The notes beneath the pieces were generated by a model that worked only from the letters and a program-made list of their open reading frames with translations, searched no databases and was not told the origin of the DNA. A program made the translations under genes and the position numbers. 64,000 nucleotides of DNA. It comes from XYD12-FULL-36-8 sp964613805 (GTDB lineage: Bacteria; Bacteroidota; Ignavibacteria; Ignavibacteriales; Ignavibacteriaceae). The DNA is taken from contig CAZTJF010000019.1 of NCBI GenBank assembly GCA_964613805.1, positions 1 to 64,000 of the forward strand, in the 5' to 3' direction. Of this stretch, positions 8,873 through 17,771 are shown in pieces. The first letter of the stretch is position 1. Every line of letters begins with the position of its first letter.

Positions 8873-10243
8873 ATGATCTTAATCCGCTACATACTTAGAA
8901 ATCATTTTGCCCCATTTGTGTTCTCAACATTTACTATCACTTGCATTCTTCTTCTTCAATTCTTAATGAAGTTTGCAGACCGGCTTGTGGGCAAAGGTCT
9001 CGATACTTTAGTAGTTGTACAACTAATAATATATAATCTTGCTTGGATGTTGGTATTGGTTATCCCAATGGCATGTTTAGTAGCCACGTTAATGGCATTT
9101 GGAGCTATGTCACAAAATAACGAGATAACAATCATCAAAGCATCGGGAGTGAGTTTATGGAAAATGATGATTGGTCCAGTAATGGCAAGCGGCGTACTAT
9201 GCTATTTGCTTATTCTTTTTAATAATCATGTTCTGCCGGATGCGAATCATAAAGCTAAAATTTTAACATTTGATATCAGCCGAACAAAACCAACTCTTTC
9301 TTTGGAGCCGGGTGTATTCTCTCAAGAAGTCAATAACTACGCGATACTCGTCAGAAAAATTGATAAGAATACTAATGAATTGGAGGGAATAACTATTTAT
9401 GATTACACCGACCAGTCAAAAATAAATGTAGTTACCGCAGAAAAAGGCAAAATCTTTTTTTCAAAAGATCAGACAAAACTCATCATGGAACTGCACCGTG
9501 GTGAAATTCATGAATCGGAATTGATGAGAAAAAACATGTATCGAAAACTTGTTTATTCAAATCACCGTATTACTATGAATGCAGATCAATTTTCGTTTCA
9601 GCAGTCAACTCCTGGAGGACCGAGAGGTGATAGAGAGCTAAGTTCTCGTGACATGAAATACATCATAGACAGTTTAATGGTAATAAAGACCAGTCAGGCA
9701 GTCGCACTTGAGAAGGAAACTGAAAAACACTTTTTTGTTGATTCGGCAAGTACAGAAACTAAACCTTTATACAGAGCAGGTGATAAAGATTTTATATATG
9801 CAAAAGCAATTGAAAAATTGAATACGGCAAGGAATATTATTATCTCAAATGCAAAAAGAGTTGAGTTTACAAAAGGTGAAATAAATGGGTACTGGGTAGA
9901 GATTTATAAGAAGTATTCTATTCCAGCAGCATGCATTGTTTTTGTTTTGATTGGTGTTCCATTAGGAGTCATGACAAGAAAGGGTGGCTTTGGAATGGCT
10001 GCAAGTATCAGTTTGTTTTTCTTTTTAATTTATTGGGCATTTCTCATTGGCGGTGAAAAACTAGCTGATAGAAATTTCATTTCTCCTTTCCTGGGGATGT
10101 GGTCAGCTAATTTCTTGATAGCTATAATCGGTATTTTACTAACCATGAAATCAGCAAGAGAATCCATTACTTTGGAATTCGATTGGCTCAAAAAATTAAT
10201 TCCTAAAGCGTGGAAATCACAAGAAGATTCGGTGGAAGAGTAA
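8873..10243 (+). CDS. LptF/LptG-family permease (LptF-like)
   Basis: 456 residues, YjgP/YjgQ family. These inner-membrane subunits pair as a heterodimer with the LptB ATPase to extract lipopolysaccharide and feed the periplasmic bridge. Three N-terminal transmembrane helices (to about residue 120) include the family segment Glu-Ile-Thr-Ile-Ile-Lys-Ala-Ser-Gly-Val-Ser. A periplasmic beta-jellyroll of about 200 residues follows, then three C-terminal helices with Ile-Gly-Val-Pro-Leu-Gly. The insert around residues 245-330 is longer than in the neighbouring paralogue. The ATG at 8873 has only a weak ribosome-binding site. The second permease begins at the base after this stop codon, so the two are made together. 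No lptA, lptB or lptC is in the window. Confidence 0.88.
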   Translation: MILIRYILRNHFAPFVFSTFTITCILLLQFLMKFADRLVGKGLDTLVVVQLIIYNLAWMLVLVIPMACLVATLMAFGAMSQNNEITIIKASGVSLWKMMIGPVMASGVLCYLLILFNNHVLPDANHKAKILTFDISRTKPTLSLEPGVFSQEVNNYAILVRKIDKNTNELEGITIYDYTDQSKINVVTAEKGKIFFSKDQTKLIMELHRGEIHESELMRKNMYRKLVYSNHRITMNADQFSFQQSTPGGPRGDRELSSRDMKYIIDSLMVIKTSQAVALEKETEKHFFVDSASTETKPLYRAGDKDFIYAKAIEKLNTARNIIISNAKRVEFTKGEINGYWVEIYKKYSIPAACIVFVLIGVPLGVMTRKGGFGMAASISLFFFLIYWAFLIGGEKLADRNFISPFLGMWSANFLIAIIGILLTMKSARESITLEFDWLKKLIPKAWKSQEDSVEE

Positions 10244-11329
10244 ATGAAAATACTGGATAAATATTTAGTTAAACAATTTCTTACGACAATTCTATTTGGT
10301 TTGCTTGCCTTCACTGTATTATTCGTAGTAATTGATATGATGGAAAATTTAGATGATTTTATTGACCAAAATGTTTCCATGGATATTATCCTGAATTACT
10401 ATCTTGTCTTTTCACCTGAAATCATAAAACTGATTACTCCCGTTGCTGTTCTCTTTGCAGCGCTGTTTACTGCAGGTAAAGCAGCTAACCTCAGTGAAAT
10501 TACTGCTATTAAAGCAAGTGGTGTAAGTCTTTTTAGATTCATGCTCCCTTTCCTCATCACAACTCTATTTGTCTGTGGTTTATCAATTTACTTCTCGGGA
10601 TATGTTGTGCCTCATGCAAATACTGTAAAATTCAATCTGGAGCGAAAGTACTTAAATCGAGGGTTTGTATTTATTGGAAGCAATATTTTTTTTAAGGATT
10701 CACCATCAAGAATAGTAAACATCGCTTATTTTGATAATTCTCAAAATCAAGCTCATCGAGTAAGCATACAAGAATTTGATGTTGCTGATCCGACTAGGAT
10801 GATCTCAAGAACTGATGCTGCACGAATAACATACGATACAACTTCGAGAAAATGGATTGCAGACAATGGCGTAAAAAGATTTTTTAGTGCAGAAAGGGAA
10901 TCAGCAGAATATTTTAATCAACTAACTTTTACAGATTTGAATTTTCATCCTGAAGATCTTGCTTCCAAACAACAAAAAATCGAAGAAATGAATTTAGCTG
11001 ACCTTAAAAAATTAATAAACTCACAAGTTAGAGAAGGAACTGACCCGAGAAGCACTTTGATTGAGTATTATTCAAGATTTTCATTTTCGATGTCAAGTAT
11101 TGTAGTTGTGTTATTTGGTATTCCACTCGCAGCAACTAAAAGAAGACGCGGTGGTTTAGCGGTTCAGGTAGGAATAAATATTTTAGTTACTTTTATCTAC
11201 CTGGTATTTATGAAAATTAGTCAGGCGTTTGGTAAAAACGGTGCAATAGATCCTTTACTGACGGCATGGTTTGCAAACTTGGTTTTTCTTGCTGCTGCGC
11301 TAATAAATCTTCCCCGCATTCGTCAATAA
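10244..11329 (+). CDS. LptF/LptG-family permease (LptG-like)
   Basis: 361 residues, same family and architecture as the gene before it: three N-terminal helices with Glu-Ile-Thr-Ala-Ile-Lys-Ala-Ser-Gly-Val-Ser, a periplasmic beta domain, then three helices with Phe-Gly-Ile-Pro-Leu-Ala near residue 285. Length matches typical LptF or LptG. The start codon directly follows the upstream stop, so translation is likely coupled and the two proteins should form the LptFG heterodimer of the lipopolysaccharide exporter. Which is F and which is G cannot be settled by eye. The gene converges on the barrel-protein gene with only one base between stop codons. Confidence 0.88.
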   Translation: MKILDKYLVKQFLTTILFGLLAFTVLFVVIDMMENLDDFIDQNVSMDIILNYYLVFSPEIIKLITPVAVLFAALFTAGKAANLSEITAIKASGVSLFRFMLPFLITTLFVCGLSIYFSGYVVPHANTVKFNLERKYLNRGFVFIGSNIFFKDSPSRIVNIAYFDNSQNQAHRVSIQEFDVADPTRMISRTDAARITYDTTSRKWIADNGVKRFFSAERESAEYFNQLTFTDLNFHPEDLASKQQKIEEMNLADLKKLINSQVREGTDPRSTLIEYYSRFSFSMSSIVVVLFGIPLAATKRRRGGLAVQVGINILVTFIYLVFMKISQAFGKNGAIDPLLTAWFANLVFLAAALINLPRIRQ

Positions 11330-11330
11330 T

Positions 11331-12767
11331 TTAAAACTTCCACTTGGAACCTACCGCAAATGAAATTTGCTTTGTAGAATTTGGTGATACGATAGTTTGA
11401 AAATACGAAGTTGCAAAATTAAACTCGATAATACCGGTATACATGCCCAGCCCAAATGCCCATGCAAATCCTTCTGCTCCGCCCAAGGAAATACCGCTTC
11501 GAAAATAAGGAATCCAATCTGCTGGTTTCCACTCAAATCCTAAAGATATGCGTGGAGTTTTGCTGTTTCCCGGTAAATCATTAAAACCTTGATTGTAATC
11601 AAGTCCAAGAAGCAAAGTACCTGGCAAAAAATTTTCCTCATCATTCAGAAAATAAGCACAACCAAGTCTAAGAGCTGTGGGCAAACCTGTTGAAAAACTT
11701 TCTATTCGCTCAGCATTACCAGTGAATTTGTCCTTAAGTGAATCCAGTTGCTGCTGATTGCTCAAATCGTCAATCAAAAATTCACCATCTGCTTTAAACC
11801 TTGCGGCGTTTTTAGTCCAGTTTATACTGCCAATGTCAGTTAAAGCTAGAGAAAAATTTAAATTATCTTCCAATAGAAATGATAGCCCAAAATCAAATCC
11901 CAAACCTTTTCCTGCTGGAGGCATAAATAAGCTGAAGTTCGTCTCATGATCCAACGAGTCAAAGTCATATTTAACACCAAAACCATCTGCAAAAGCTGAG
12001 TAACCAAGCATATCGGCACTTCCTTGTATCACGTTATAAGTTCCGGTTTCAAGGTTGGAATTTATTTTTTCAATCCCCGCATAATAATATCCATGAACGA
12101 TTTTGAATGAAATTCCAGCAGAAATACTTCTGAGCCAGCTCTCAGGTTCAAGTTGAAATTCCAGTGAGTATGAAATCCCATAATTTCTTATCCACCAGCT
12201 TTTAAATTTCTCATCATTGAAATCATATTTTTTTTCGGGTTGATTTCCATTCAAACCCAAATCAATTATTGCTTGGGGAACTGAAAAGTTTCCGCCTGCA
12301 AAATCGTTGATTGAAAAAGCAAAAGTCCCTGCATCAACACTTGGTTTCCAAGCAAAGTTAAAAAGTGATGTTGAGAAGTTTGCAAATATAAATCCCCCGT
12401 CTGAAAAAAGATCATTAAAGTCTTTTTTATCCGCTTCAGTTAAAACTCTAGCTTTACCATTAACTCCTCCGAAATAATAATTAAGCTGATTTATCGAAAG
12501 GAAATCAGTGCCCGAATGAAATGAAATGAACGGCAAGGGAATTATTGTGGATAATTCAAGTTCCCCTTCTTCTATTCTCGAAAGATTAGCCGGATTTATT
12601 CCGATTGAATAAATTCCAGTTGCTGTTGCGGTATATGTTTTCGCTAAACCAATACTTCTTGCATCAACAGTTCCTGATGAACCAAATTGCGGAAATGTAA
12701 TTGGAGAAACGACAGCTACAAATAGAATTATGGGGAATATGTTTATGTTACCAAATAACTTTTTCAC
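11331..12767 (-). CDS. Outer-membrane barrel protein, DUF5723-like
   Basis: About 478 residues. I place the start at GTG 12767 rather than the upstream ATG at 12791. GTG has a GGAGGG ribosome-binding site four to five bases ahead, directly follows the upstream stop codon, and gives a proper signal peptide (Lys-Lys at positions 2-3, hydrophobic core, end near Phe-Pro-Gln). The mature protein opens with Asp-Ala-Arg-Ser-Ile-Gly-Leu-Ala-Lys-Thr and Gly-Ile-Asn-Pro-Ala-Asn-Leu, a pattern seen in DUF5723/PorV-like barrels, and ends with a strand finishing in Trp-Lys-Phe, the aromatic C-terminus expected for a BAM substrate. It is co-translated with the lipoprotein gene before it. Function unknown. 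Confidence 0.72.
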   Translation of the reverse strand: MKKLFGNINIFPIILFVAVVSPITFPQFGSSGTVDARSIGLAKTYTATATGIYSIGINPANLSRIEEGELELSTIIPLPFISFHSGTDFLSINQLNYYFGGVNGKARVLTEADKKDFNDLFSDGGFIFANFSTSLFNFAWKPSVDAGTFAFSINDFAGGNFSVPQAIIDLGLNGNQPEKKYDFNDEKFKSWWIRNYGISYSLEFQLEPESWLRSISAGISFKIVHGYYYAGIEKINSNLETGTYNVIQGSADMLGYSAFADGFGVKYDFDSLDHETNFSLFMPPAGKGLGFDFGLSFLLEDNLNFSLALTDIGSINWTKNAARFKADGEFLIDDLSNQQQLDSLKDKFTGNAERIESFSTGLPTALRLGCAYFLNDEENFLPGTLLLGLDYNQGFNDLPGNSKTPRISLGFEWKPADWIPYFRSGISLGGAEGFAWAFGLGMYTGIIEFNFATSYFQTIVSPNSTKQISFAVGSKWKF

Positions 12768-12768
12768 G

Positions 12769-14364
12769 TTAGTTACCCTCCGAACCAACATGATATTTAA
12801 CTTTACCGTAGCATTTGATATTTAGCCAATCTGAAGATTTAAATTGAACTGTGGGTGGATTAGGGTTTTCATTACCGGCATTTGAAGTATTTACTGTTGT
12901 TGAAATAATTATATGGTGTGCATTTGACAGCTGTAATACTTTATCTGAGTTTAATATAATTGAATTTAATGTTGTGGTTGGAGAAATTATCTGACCGGTA
13001 CCGCTATTAACCTGGCTTCCTAAAAATTTTAACGAATCAATTCCATCTTGATTTTTTGTAAGAATGAAAAGTGGAATGTAATTTTCATCTGTTACTGTTG
13101 CTTTTACAAATGCGTCAATAGGAATCGCATTTTCGAGATAGATATTCAAATCAGCTCCAACACCTTTACGAATTTTTTCGCGATCATCTTGGCTTATGTC
13201 TATCTCAACAGTATCAATAAAGTTAGTCTGCTTTATTGCAAAAATACTTTTGGTTGAAAAATTAACTTCAAATCTAATTGAATCTAAATTAGTAACTTGC
13301 CCAACAGCCCTCTTGTCAGAAGGATTCAAAATATATTCGGAGGAAATAATTATTGAATCAGGAAGAAAATTTAAAAAATCAATTAAATTACTGTTGGTTT
13401 GGTCGAGAGCAAGATTGTATTGCCCATTTATCAGCCGAAATGAATTAGTTTGTCCATCGTTTTTTATTAGAATTTTTTCTTCACCGTTAATACGCTTTCC
13501 AACTAATTTTATGTTAGCAATTTCGAGATCAAAATTATTTTGATGTGATGAAATGTATTTTGATTTGAAGTTCAACACTCCTTCTCTAATGAATAACTTA
13601 CCACGAAAATCAACCGCATCATCTAAATTAATAAATGAGGATGTTCGTTTAGTTCCCAATGATGTTCTTGGCAAAACTCCCGTCACTGAATTGAACTTGA
13701 ATTCATATCCATAAATAATAATATTTTCATAAGTTCCATTAAGCGGACAAGTTGCTGAAGGAATTATCTGTAAACTGTTTTTGTTTTGAGAAGCTTGATC
13801 TGGAGGATGAATATATTCGTGATTTGATAAATCATAAATGATTGAATCTTTTTCAAAAGCCGGAATAATACGCTCAATTAGTAATTCAGAGCCGTCTGGT
13901 TTACGAATACCAGGAATTCTTAATAACGTTGTAATTTCTGCAGGCGAGGGATTCTGAATTGAAAATGTTAAAAAACCACTGATAAAATCTGCGCGATGAA
14001 CTTCAACACTATCCGGAAAGATTATAAATACTGGTTGAACAGGTACATTAGCCGGCAGCATAAAACTTTGTGAAATAGTCCCTTGATTTAAGACTTTTAT
14101 ATTTTCTGTAACTTGGGAGTTAGCTTCATAATTATCCGTCTGAACTAAATAGAAGTCTTCACTATTGAGTGTGCTTGAAATTGAAAATTTTGATTGCGGC
14201 TTAAACATATCATAAATCGTATATGTTTTGTTAGTAAGTGGCACATTCAAATCAACATCCCACTCAGGAAGTATCAAATCTTCAGGAAGATCAAAACAAC
14301 CAATTACTAGAGTTAAAAGGAGAGGTAAAAATTTAAATTGTGAATACAACTTTTTCATAACCAT
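12769..14364 (-). CDS. Large putative lipoprotein coupled to a barrel protein
   Basis: 531 residues. The N-terminus is a lipoprotein signal ending in Leu-Val-Ile-Gly-Cys23, so the mature protein should be anchored in the outer membrane or periplasm. The rest is rich in beta-strand-forming and Asn/Ser/Ile residues and reads like repeated beta-sandwich modules; I recognise no named domain. A second ATG at 14358 (two codons in) sits better behind a GGGATGG sequence and may be the true start. The stop codon immediately precedes the GTG of the downstream barrel protein, so the two products are probably made in step and may act as an outer-membrane pair. Function unknown. Confidence 0.68.
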   Translation of the reverse strand: MVMKKLYSQFKFLPLLLTLVIGCFDLPEDLILPEWDVDLNVPLTNKTYTIYDMFKPQSKFSISSTLNSEDFYLVQTDNYEANSQVTENIKVLNQGTISQSFMLPANVPVQPVFIIFPDSVEVHRADFISGFLTFSIQNPSPAEITTLLRIPGIRKPDGSELLIERIIPAFEKDSIIYDLSNHEYIHPPDQASQNKNSLQIIPSATCPLNGTYENIIIYGYEFKFNSVTGVLPRTSLGTKRTSSFINLDDAVDFRGKLFIREGVLNFKSKYISSHQNNFDLEIANIKLVGKRINGEEKILIKNDGQTNSFRLINGQYNLALDQTNSNLIDFLNFLPDSIIISSEYILNPSDKRAVGQVTNLDSIRFEVNFSTKSIFAIKQTNFIDTVEIDISQDDREKIRKGVGADLNIYLENAIPIDAFVKATVTDENYIPLFILTKNQDGIDSLKFLGSQVNSGTGQIISPTTTLNSIILNSDKVLQLSNAHHIIISTTVNTSNAGNENPNPPTVQFKSSDWLNIKCYGKVKYHVGSEGN

Positions 14365-14562
14365 CCCATATCAGTTTCTTAATCAATCGTAAATTTATTC
14401 CGCTTTCTCATTACAAGACGAGCGGATTTATCCTTAAAAAGTCAATCTGTATGCCGATTGAATTATGGAATAGCGGTAGTATTAAACGCTAAATGCAGTA
14501 TTGAATCGTAATTCTTACACGTCAATATTGTTAACAGAGGGAAATTATTAGATGGGACCTGG

Positions 14563-14593
14563 GAAAAAGAAAACCACCTATTACTAGGTGGTT
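14563..14593 (-). terminator. Rho-independent terminator of the DUF3467 gene
   Basis: A perfect nine-base stem (14572-14580 with 14585-14593) with a four-base loop is followed on the minus strand by a T-rich run. It lies about 30 bases past the stop codon of the DUF3467 gene. The other bases between 14365 and 14562 hold nothing I recognise apart from the expected promoter region of the lipoprotein gene. Confidence 0.88.
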
Positions 14594-14620
14594 ATAATTC
14601 AACAAAAAATATGATTCAAG

Positions 14621-14947
14621 CTAATTAATTTTTTCTTCCTTGGTCATGGGAACAAAGCCAAAATGCTGTGCCGGGGCGGGTTCCAACCTAATTTCTCCAA
14701 ATCGAGCTTCGTATTTATCAATATTATCTTTCAAAGCTTTCATTAGCATTTTAGCATGCTGAGGAGTTGAAATAATTCGAGCATGAACTTTTGCTTTAGG
14801 AACACCGGGAACTATCCTTGTGAAATCAATAATAAATTCTGCCGGTGAATGTGTGATGATCGCAAGATTCGAATAAATCCCTTCAGCTTCCTTTTCGCCA
14901 AGCTCAATATTGATTTGCTGTCCTTGCGGCTGATTTGTCTGATTCAT
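14621..14947 (-). CDS. DUF3467 domain protein
   Basis: 108 residues. The core (residues 10-90) carries the DUF3467 pattern: Tyr-Ser-Asn-Leu-Ala, then His-Ser-Pro-Ala-Glu-Phe-x-x-Asp-Phe, Ala-Arg-Ile-Ile-x-x-Pro-x-His-Ala-Lys, and a helix ending in Asn-Ile-Asp-Lys-Tyr-Glu. The family is a small cytoplasmic protein widespread in this phylum and of unknown function. The short N-terminal tail is Gln/Asn-rich. It is encoded downstream of the TPR lipoprotein gene on the same strand with a 27-base gap and ends at a clear terminator. Confidence 0.82.
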   Translation of the reverse strand: MNQTNQPQGQQINIELGEKEAEGIYSNLAIITHSPAEFIIDFTRIVPGVPKAKVHARIISTPQHAKMLMKALKDNIDKYEARFGEIRLEPAPAQHFGFVPMTKEEKIN

Positions 14948-14974
14948 AATTAAAAAACCATTCTTAATAATTTA

Positions 14975-16144
14975 TTATTTGCGTAATTCATCTGCTTTTT
15001 TAAAAGCTTCCAATGCATCATTCTGCATTCCAAGCACCGAGTACACTTTACCAAGGAGTTCCCACATAGCAACATCTTCTTTTTTGTTTTGAACGATCTT
15101 CTCTAAATACGGAAGTGCTTTTTGATATTTATCTTTATACTCTTTGTTATTTAAATCCCCTTTTTCATCAGCCATTTTATTTATCATTGCTCCCCACTTT
15201 ACATATGTTACAGCAAGATTATAACTTGCATTATAATAGTCGGGATCAATCTCTAACGCCTTCTTGAATTGTTCTTCAGCTCCAGCAAAATCATTTTTAC
15301 CTAAGAGAAGAACTCCGTAATTATAACGATAGTATTGATTATTCGGCTCCTTTTCGACACCAGTTCTGAATGCATCAATTGCAACCTCAATTTTATTTGC
15401 TCCGATGTATGCATTTGAAAGTGTCAGAAGAATTTCAGAATCATCCGGAAATCTTTTTCTTCCCTCTTCAGCAACTTTAATTGATTTGTCAAAATATTTC
15501 ATTGCTTCAAGACTATCAGATAACACTTTCTCGTTATCATACTTATTCTTAAACTCAACACCTTTCACATAAAAAATTTCGCTTAAAAATTTATATCCGT
15601 CAAGTGCACCTTCTTTTTCAATAAGTTTTTCAAGCGGACTGATTGCTTTATCATACTCAAGAGCACTCATGTAAACAAATGCTAAGTTCTTATAAGTATC
15701 CGCAGAATCGGGTTCAATTTCTATTGCCGAGTTAAATGCTTCGACGGATTTACCAAAGAATAGTTTTACACTGTCTTTATCCTCTGTCTTTGAACCTCTT
15801 TGATAATATCCAACACCCTTATTGAACAAGTTTGCCCAAAAATATTTTTTTGAGGCTGAAATATTCTCAGAGAATTTTTTACTAATAGATAATGACTTAT
15901 TGTACGCATCCATCATTTCTGAATATTTTTCTTTTTCACCTAAAACAACACCTAACAAATAATAACCTTCATCACTTTGAGGATTTTTCTGAACTTCTTT
16001 TTGCAGCGATTCTATTGCTTTATCATAATTTTTTTGCTGAATATAAAGCTTAGCGCTGGTTAGTTCAGTTGAGGAACACTGATATCCGCTGAAAACAATA
16101 CCAATGAAGAGAATGAGAACGGAGAAAAGTTTTTTGATTTGCAT
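14975..16144 (-). CDS. TPR-repeat lipoprotein
   Basis: 389 residues. A signal peptide ends in Ser-Gly-Tyr-Gln-Cys23-Ser-Ser, a plausible lipobox. The mature protein is a row of tetratricopeptide repeats: recognisable units begin near residues 28 (Ala-Lys-Leu-Tyr-Ile-Gln-Gln), 62, 145, 240, 275 and 340, with the usual Gly/Ala-Tyr and Ala-Leu-x-x-Asp-Pro positions. Such proteins scaffold envelope complexes, but no partner can be named. The C-terminus is Lys-rich. The divergent adenosine deaminase gene starts about 190 bases away, and that interval must hold both promoters. Confidence 0.8.
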   Translation of the reverse strand: MQIKKLFSVLILFIGIVFSGYQCSSTELTSAKLYIQQKNYDKAIESLQKEVQKNPQSDEGYYLLGVVLGEKEKYSEMMDAYNKSLSISKKFSENISASKKYFWANLFNKGVGYYQRGSKTEDKDSVKLFFGKSVEAFNSAIEIEPDSADTYKNLAFVYMSALEYDKAISPLEKLIEKEGALDGYKFLSEIFYVKGVEFKNKYDNEKVLSDSLEAMKYFDKSIKVAEEGRKRFPDDSEILLTLSNAYIGANKIEVAIDAFRTGVEKEPNNQYYRYNYGVLLLGKNDFAGAEEQFKKALEIDPDYYNASYNLAVTYVKWGAMINKMADEKGDLNNKEYKDKYQKALPYLEKIVQNKKEDVAMWELLGKVYSVLGMQNDALEAFKKADELRK

Positions 16145-16335
16145 AATTGTACTCCAAATATTTCTATTTATTCAGATCAAAGTTACCGCTTTGCACTTGC
16201 AGAGTCAAGAATGAGAATGGCATTGAAAGCAAATTTTATCATCTTTTTCTAACCGAAAATTCACAAAAGGAACCGGTCTTAAATTGATTTTACAACAATT
16301 AAGAGATATTTTTCAAAGTAAAAATTAGGTGTTTT

Positions 16336-17454
16336 GTGAATAAAGAAGATATTATCAAAGCTGTCCCAAAAGTCTTACTTCATGACCACTTGGATGGAGG
16401 GCTTAGGCCTGCGACCATAATTGAACTTGCTAAAGAGATAAAATACAAAAAGCTTCCAACACAAGATCCAGGGGAACTTGCCGAGTGGTTTCATCGCGGC
16501 GCTAACAAAGGAAATTTAGTAGAATACTTACAGGGCTTTGAGCATACTACTGCAGTAATGCAAACAAAAGAAGCTCTCGAACGTGTTTCATACGAAATGA
16601 TGGAAGATATGAAGAACGATAACGTTTGTTATGTCGAAACGCGATTCGCTCCGGTTTTTCACACACAAAATGGTTTGTGGTACGAAGATATCGTTTCTGC
16701 AGTGCTTGAAGGACTTAATAGAGGAAGCAAGGATTTTGGTGTCGGATACGGTTTAATTCTTTGTGGAATGCGTAACATGAAGAATACTTTGGAGATTGCT
16801 GAACTTGCCGTAAATTTCAAGAAGCAAGGGGTAATAGGTTTTGACCTCGCCGGTGAAGAAGGCGGCTACCCTCCCAAAAAGCATATTGAGGCATTTCAAT
16901 TTATCCAGCGGGCAAACTTTAACATTACTATTCATGCTGGGGAAGCTTTTGGCAAGGAATCAATTTGGCAGGCAATTCAATGGTGCGGTGCACATCGCAT
17001 TGGTCATGCAACGCATCTTATTGAAGATTTTACGCTTGATAAAGAAGGAAATGTCGTCGGCTTTGGTGATCTTGCCCAATATGTTTTGGATAAAAGAATT
17101 CCTCTTGAAATTTGTTTATTAAGTAATGTACATACGGGTGCTGTTGATAAGATTGAGAATCATCCATTTGGTTTATTGTTCAAAGAAAAATTTCGCGTCA
17201 CGCTTAACACTGACGATAGATTGATGAGTGAAACAACGATGACTAAGGAATTTCTGACCGCAATTGATGTTTTTAACCTAAACTTAGAAGATTTGGAGAA
17301 GATAACTATCAACTCGATGAAATCGGCATTTATTCAATATAAAGAAAGATTACATTTCATTTACAATGTTATTAAACCAGGTTATCAAAAAATGAAGGAC
17401 AAGTTATTATCATTCAACTCTTATCCGGAAAATCATGAAAAAACTCTTCACTAA
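16336..17454 (+). CDS. add: Adenosine deaminase
   Basis: 372 residues. It hydrolyses adenosine or deoxyadenosine to inosine in purine salvage. All zinc and catalytic motifs are present: His16-Asp-His18-Leu-Asp near the start, His-Ala-Gly-Glu, Arg-Ile-Gly-His-Ala-Thr-His and Asn-Thr-Asp-Asp. Length is normal. The start codon is GTG, chosen because it puts the first motif at the usual distance. The 3' end overlaps the next gene by 20 bases. Adenine deaminase is a possible alternative within the family, but the motif spacing fits adenosine deaminase better. Confidence 0.92.
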   Translation: MNKEDIIKAVPKVLLHDHLDGGLRPATIIELAKEIKYKKLPTQDPGELAEWFHRGANKGNLVEYLQGFEHTTAVMQTKEALERVSYEMMEDMKNDNVCYVETRFAPVFHTQNGLWYEDIVSAVLEGLNRGSKDFGVGYGLILCGMRNMKNTLEIAELAVNFKKQGVIGFDLAGEEGGYPPKKHIEAFQFIQRANFNITIHAGEAFGKESIWQAIQWCGAHRIGHATHLIEDFTLDKEGNVVGFGDLAQYVLDKRIPLEICLLSNVHTGAVDKIENHPFGLLFKEKFRVTLNTDDRLMSETTMTKEFLTAIDVFNLNLEDLEKITINSMKSAFIQYKERLHFIYNVIKPGYQKMKDKLLSFNSYPENHEKTLH

Positions 17455-17770
17455 TTATAATTTTGAATTTGATAAAAATGAAAAGAAACTTCTTGCAACT
17501 TTTTGCAAGCAAACATTAAAACAAACTGAAGGTGATTCAAAATTCTTTGCTGAATCAAAAGCCTTCAAATCACTTTTAGAAAAACTCAAAAATGATTCCG
17601 ATTCCGTTAAGCTTACTAAGGATGAAAGAATAAGATTAGAACATCAGCTTATGGAAAATGTGAAGTTCCTAAAAAAAGAATCGGCTAAAAGCTGGTTTAT
17701 TAAAAAATTTCTTTATAAATCAATGATTAAACAGTACGAAAATATTTTAAACAAACATTTCTCGGGCTAA
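17435..17770 (+). CDS. Small hypothetical helical protein
   Basis: 111 residues, lysine-rich and predicted to be mostly helical and soluble, with no signal peptide or cysteine-rich motif. The start overlaps the adenosine deaminase coding region by 20 bases and the stop is one base before the urocanate hydratase start, so it is translated within that operon. The overlap at both ends supports it as a real gene. I do not recognise the family. Confidence 0.65.
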   Translation: MKKLFTNYNFEFDKNEKKLLATFCKQTLKQTEGDSKFFAESKAFKSLLEKLKNDSDSVKLTKDERIRLEHQLMENVKFLKKESAKSWFIKKFLYKSMIKQYENILNKHFSG

Positions 17771-17771
17771 G

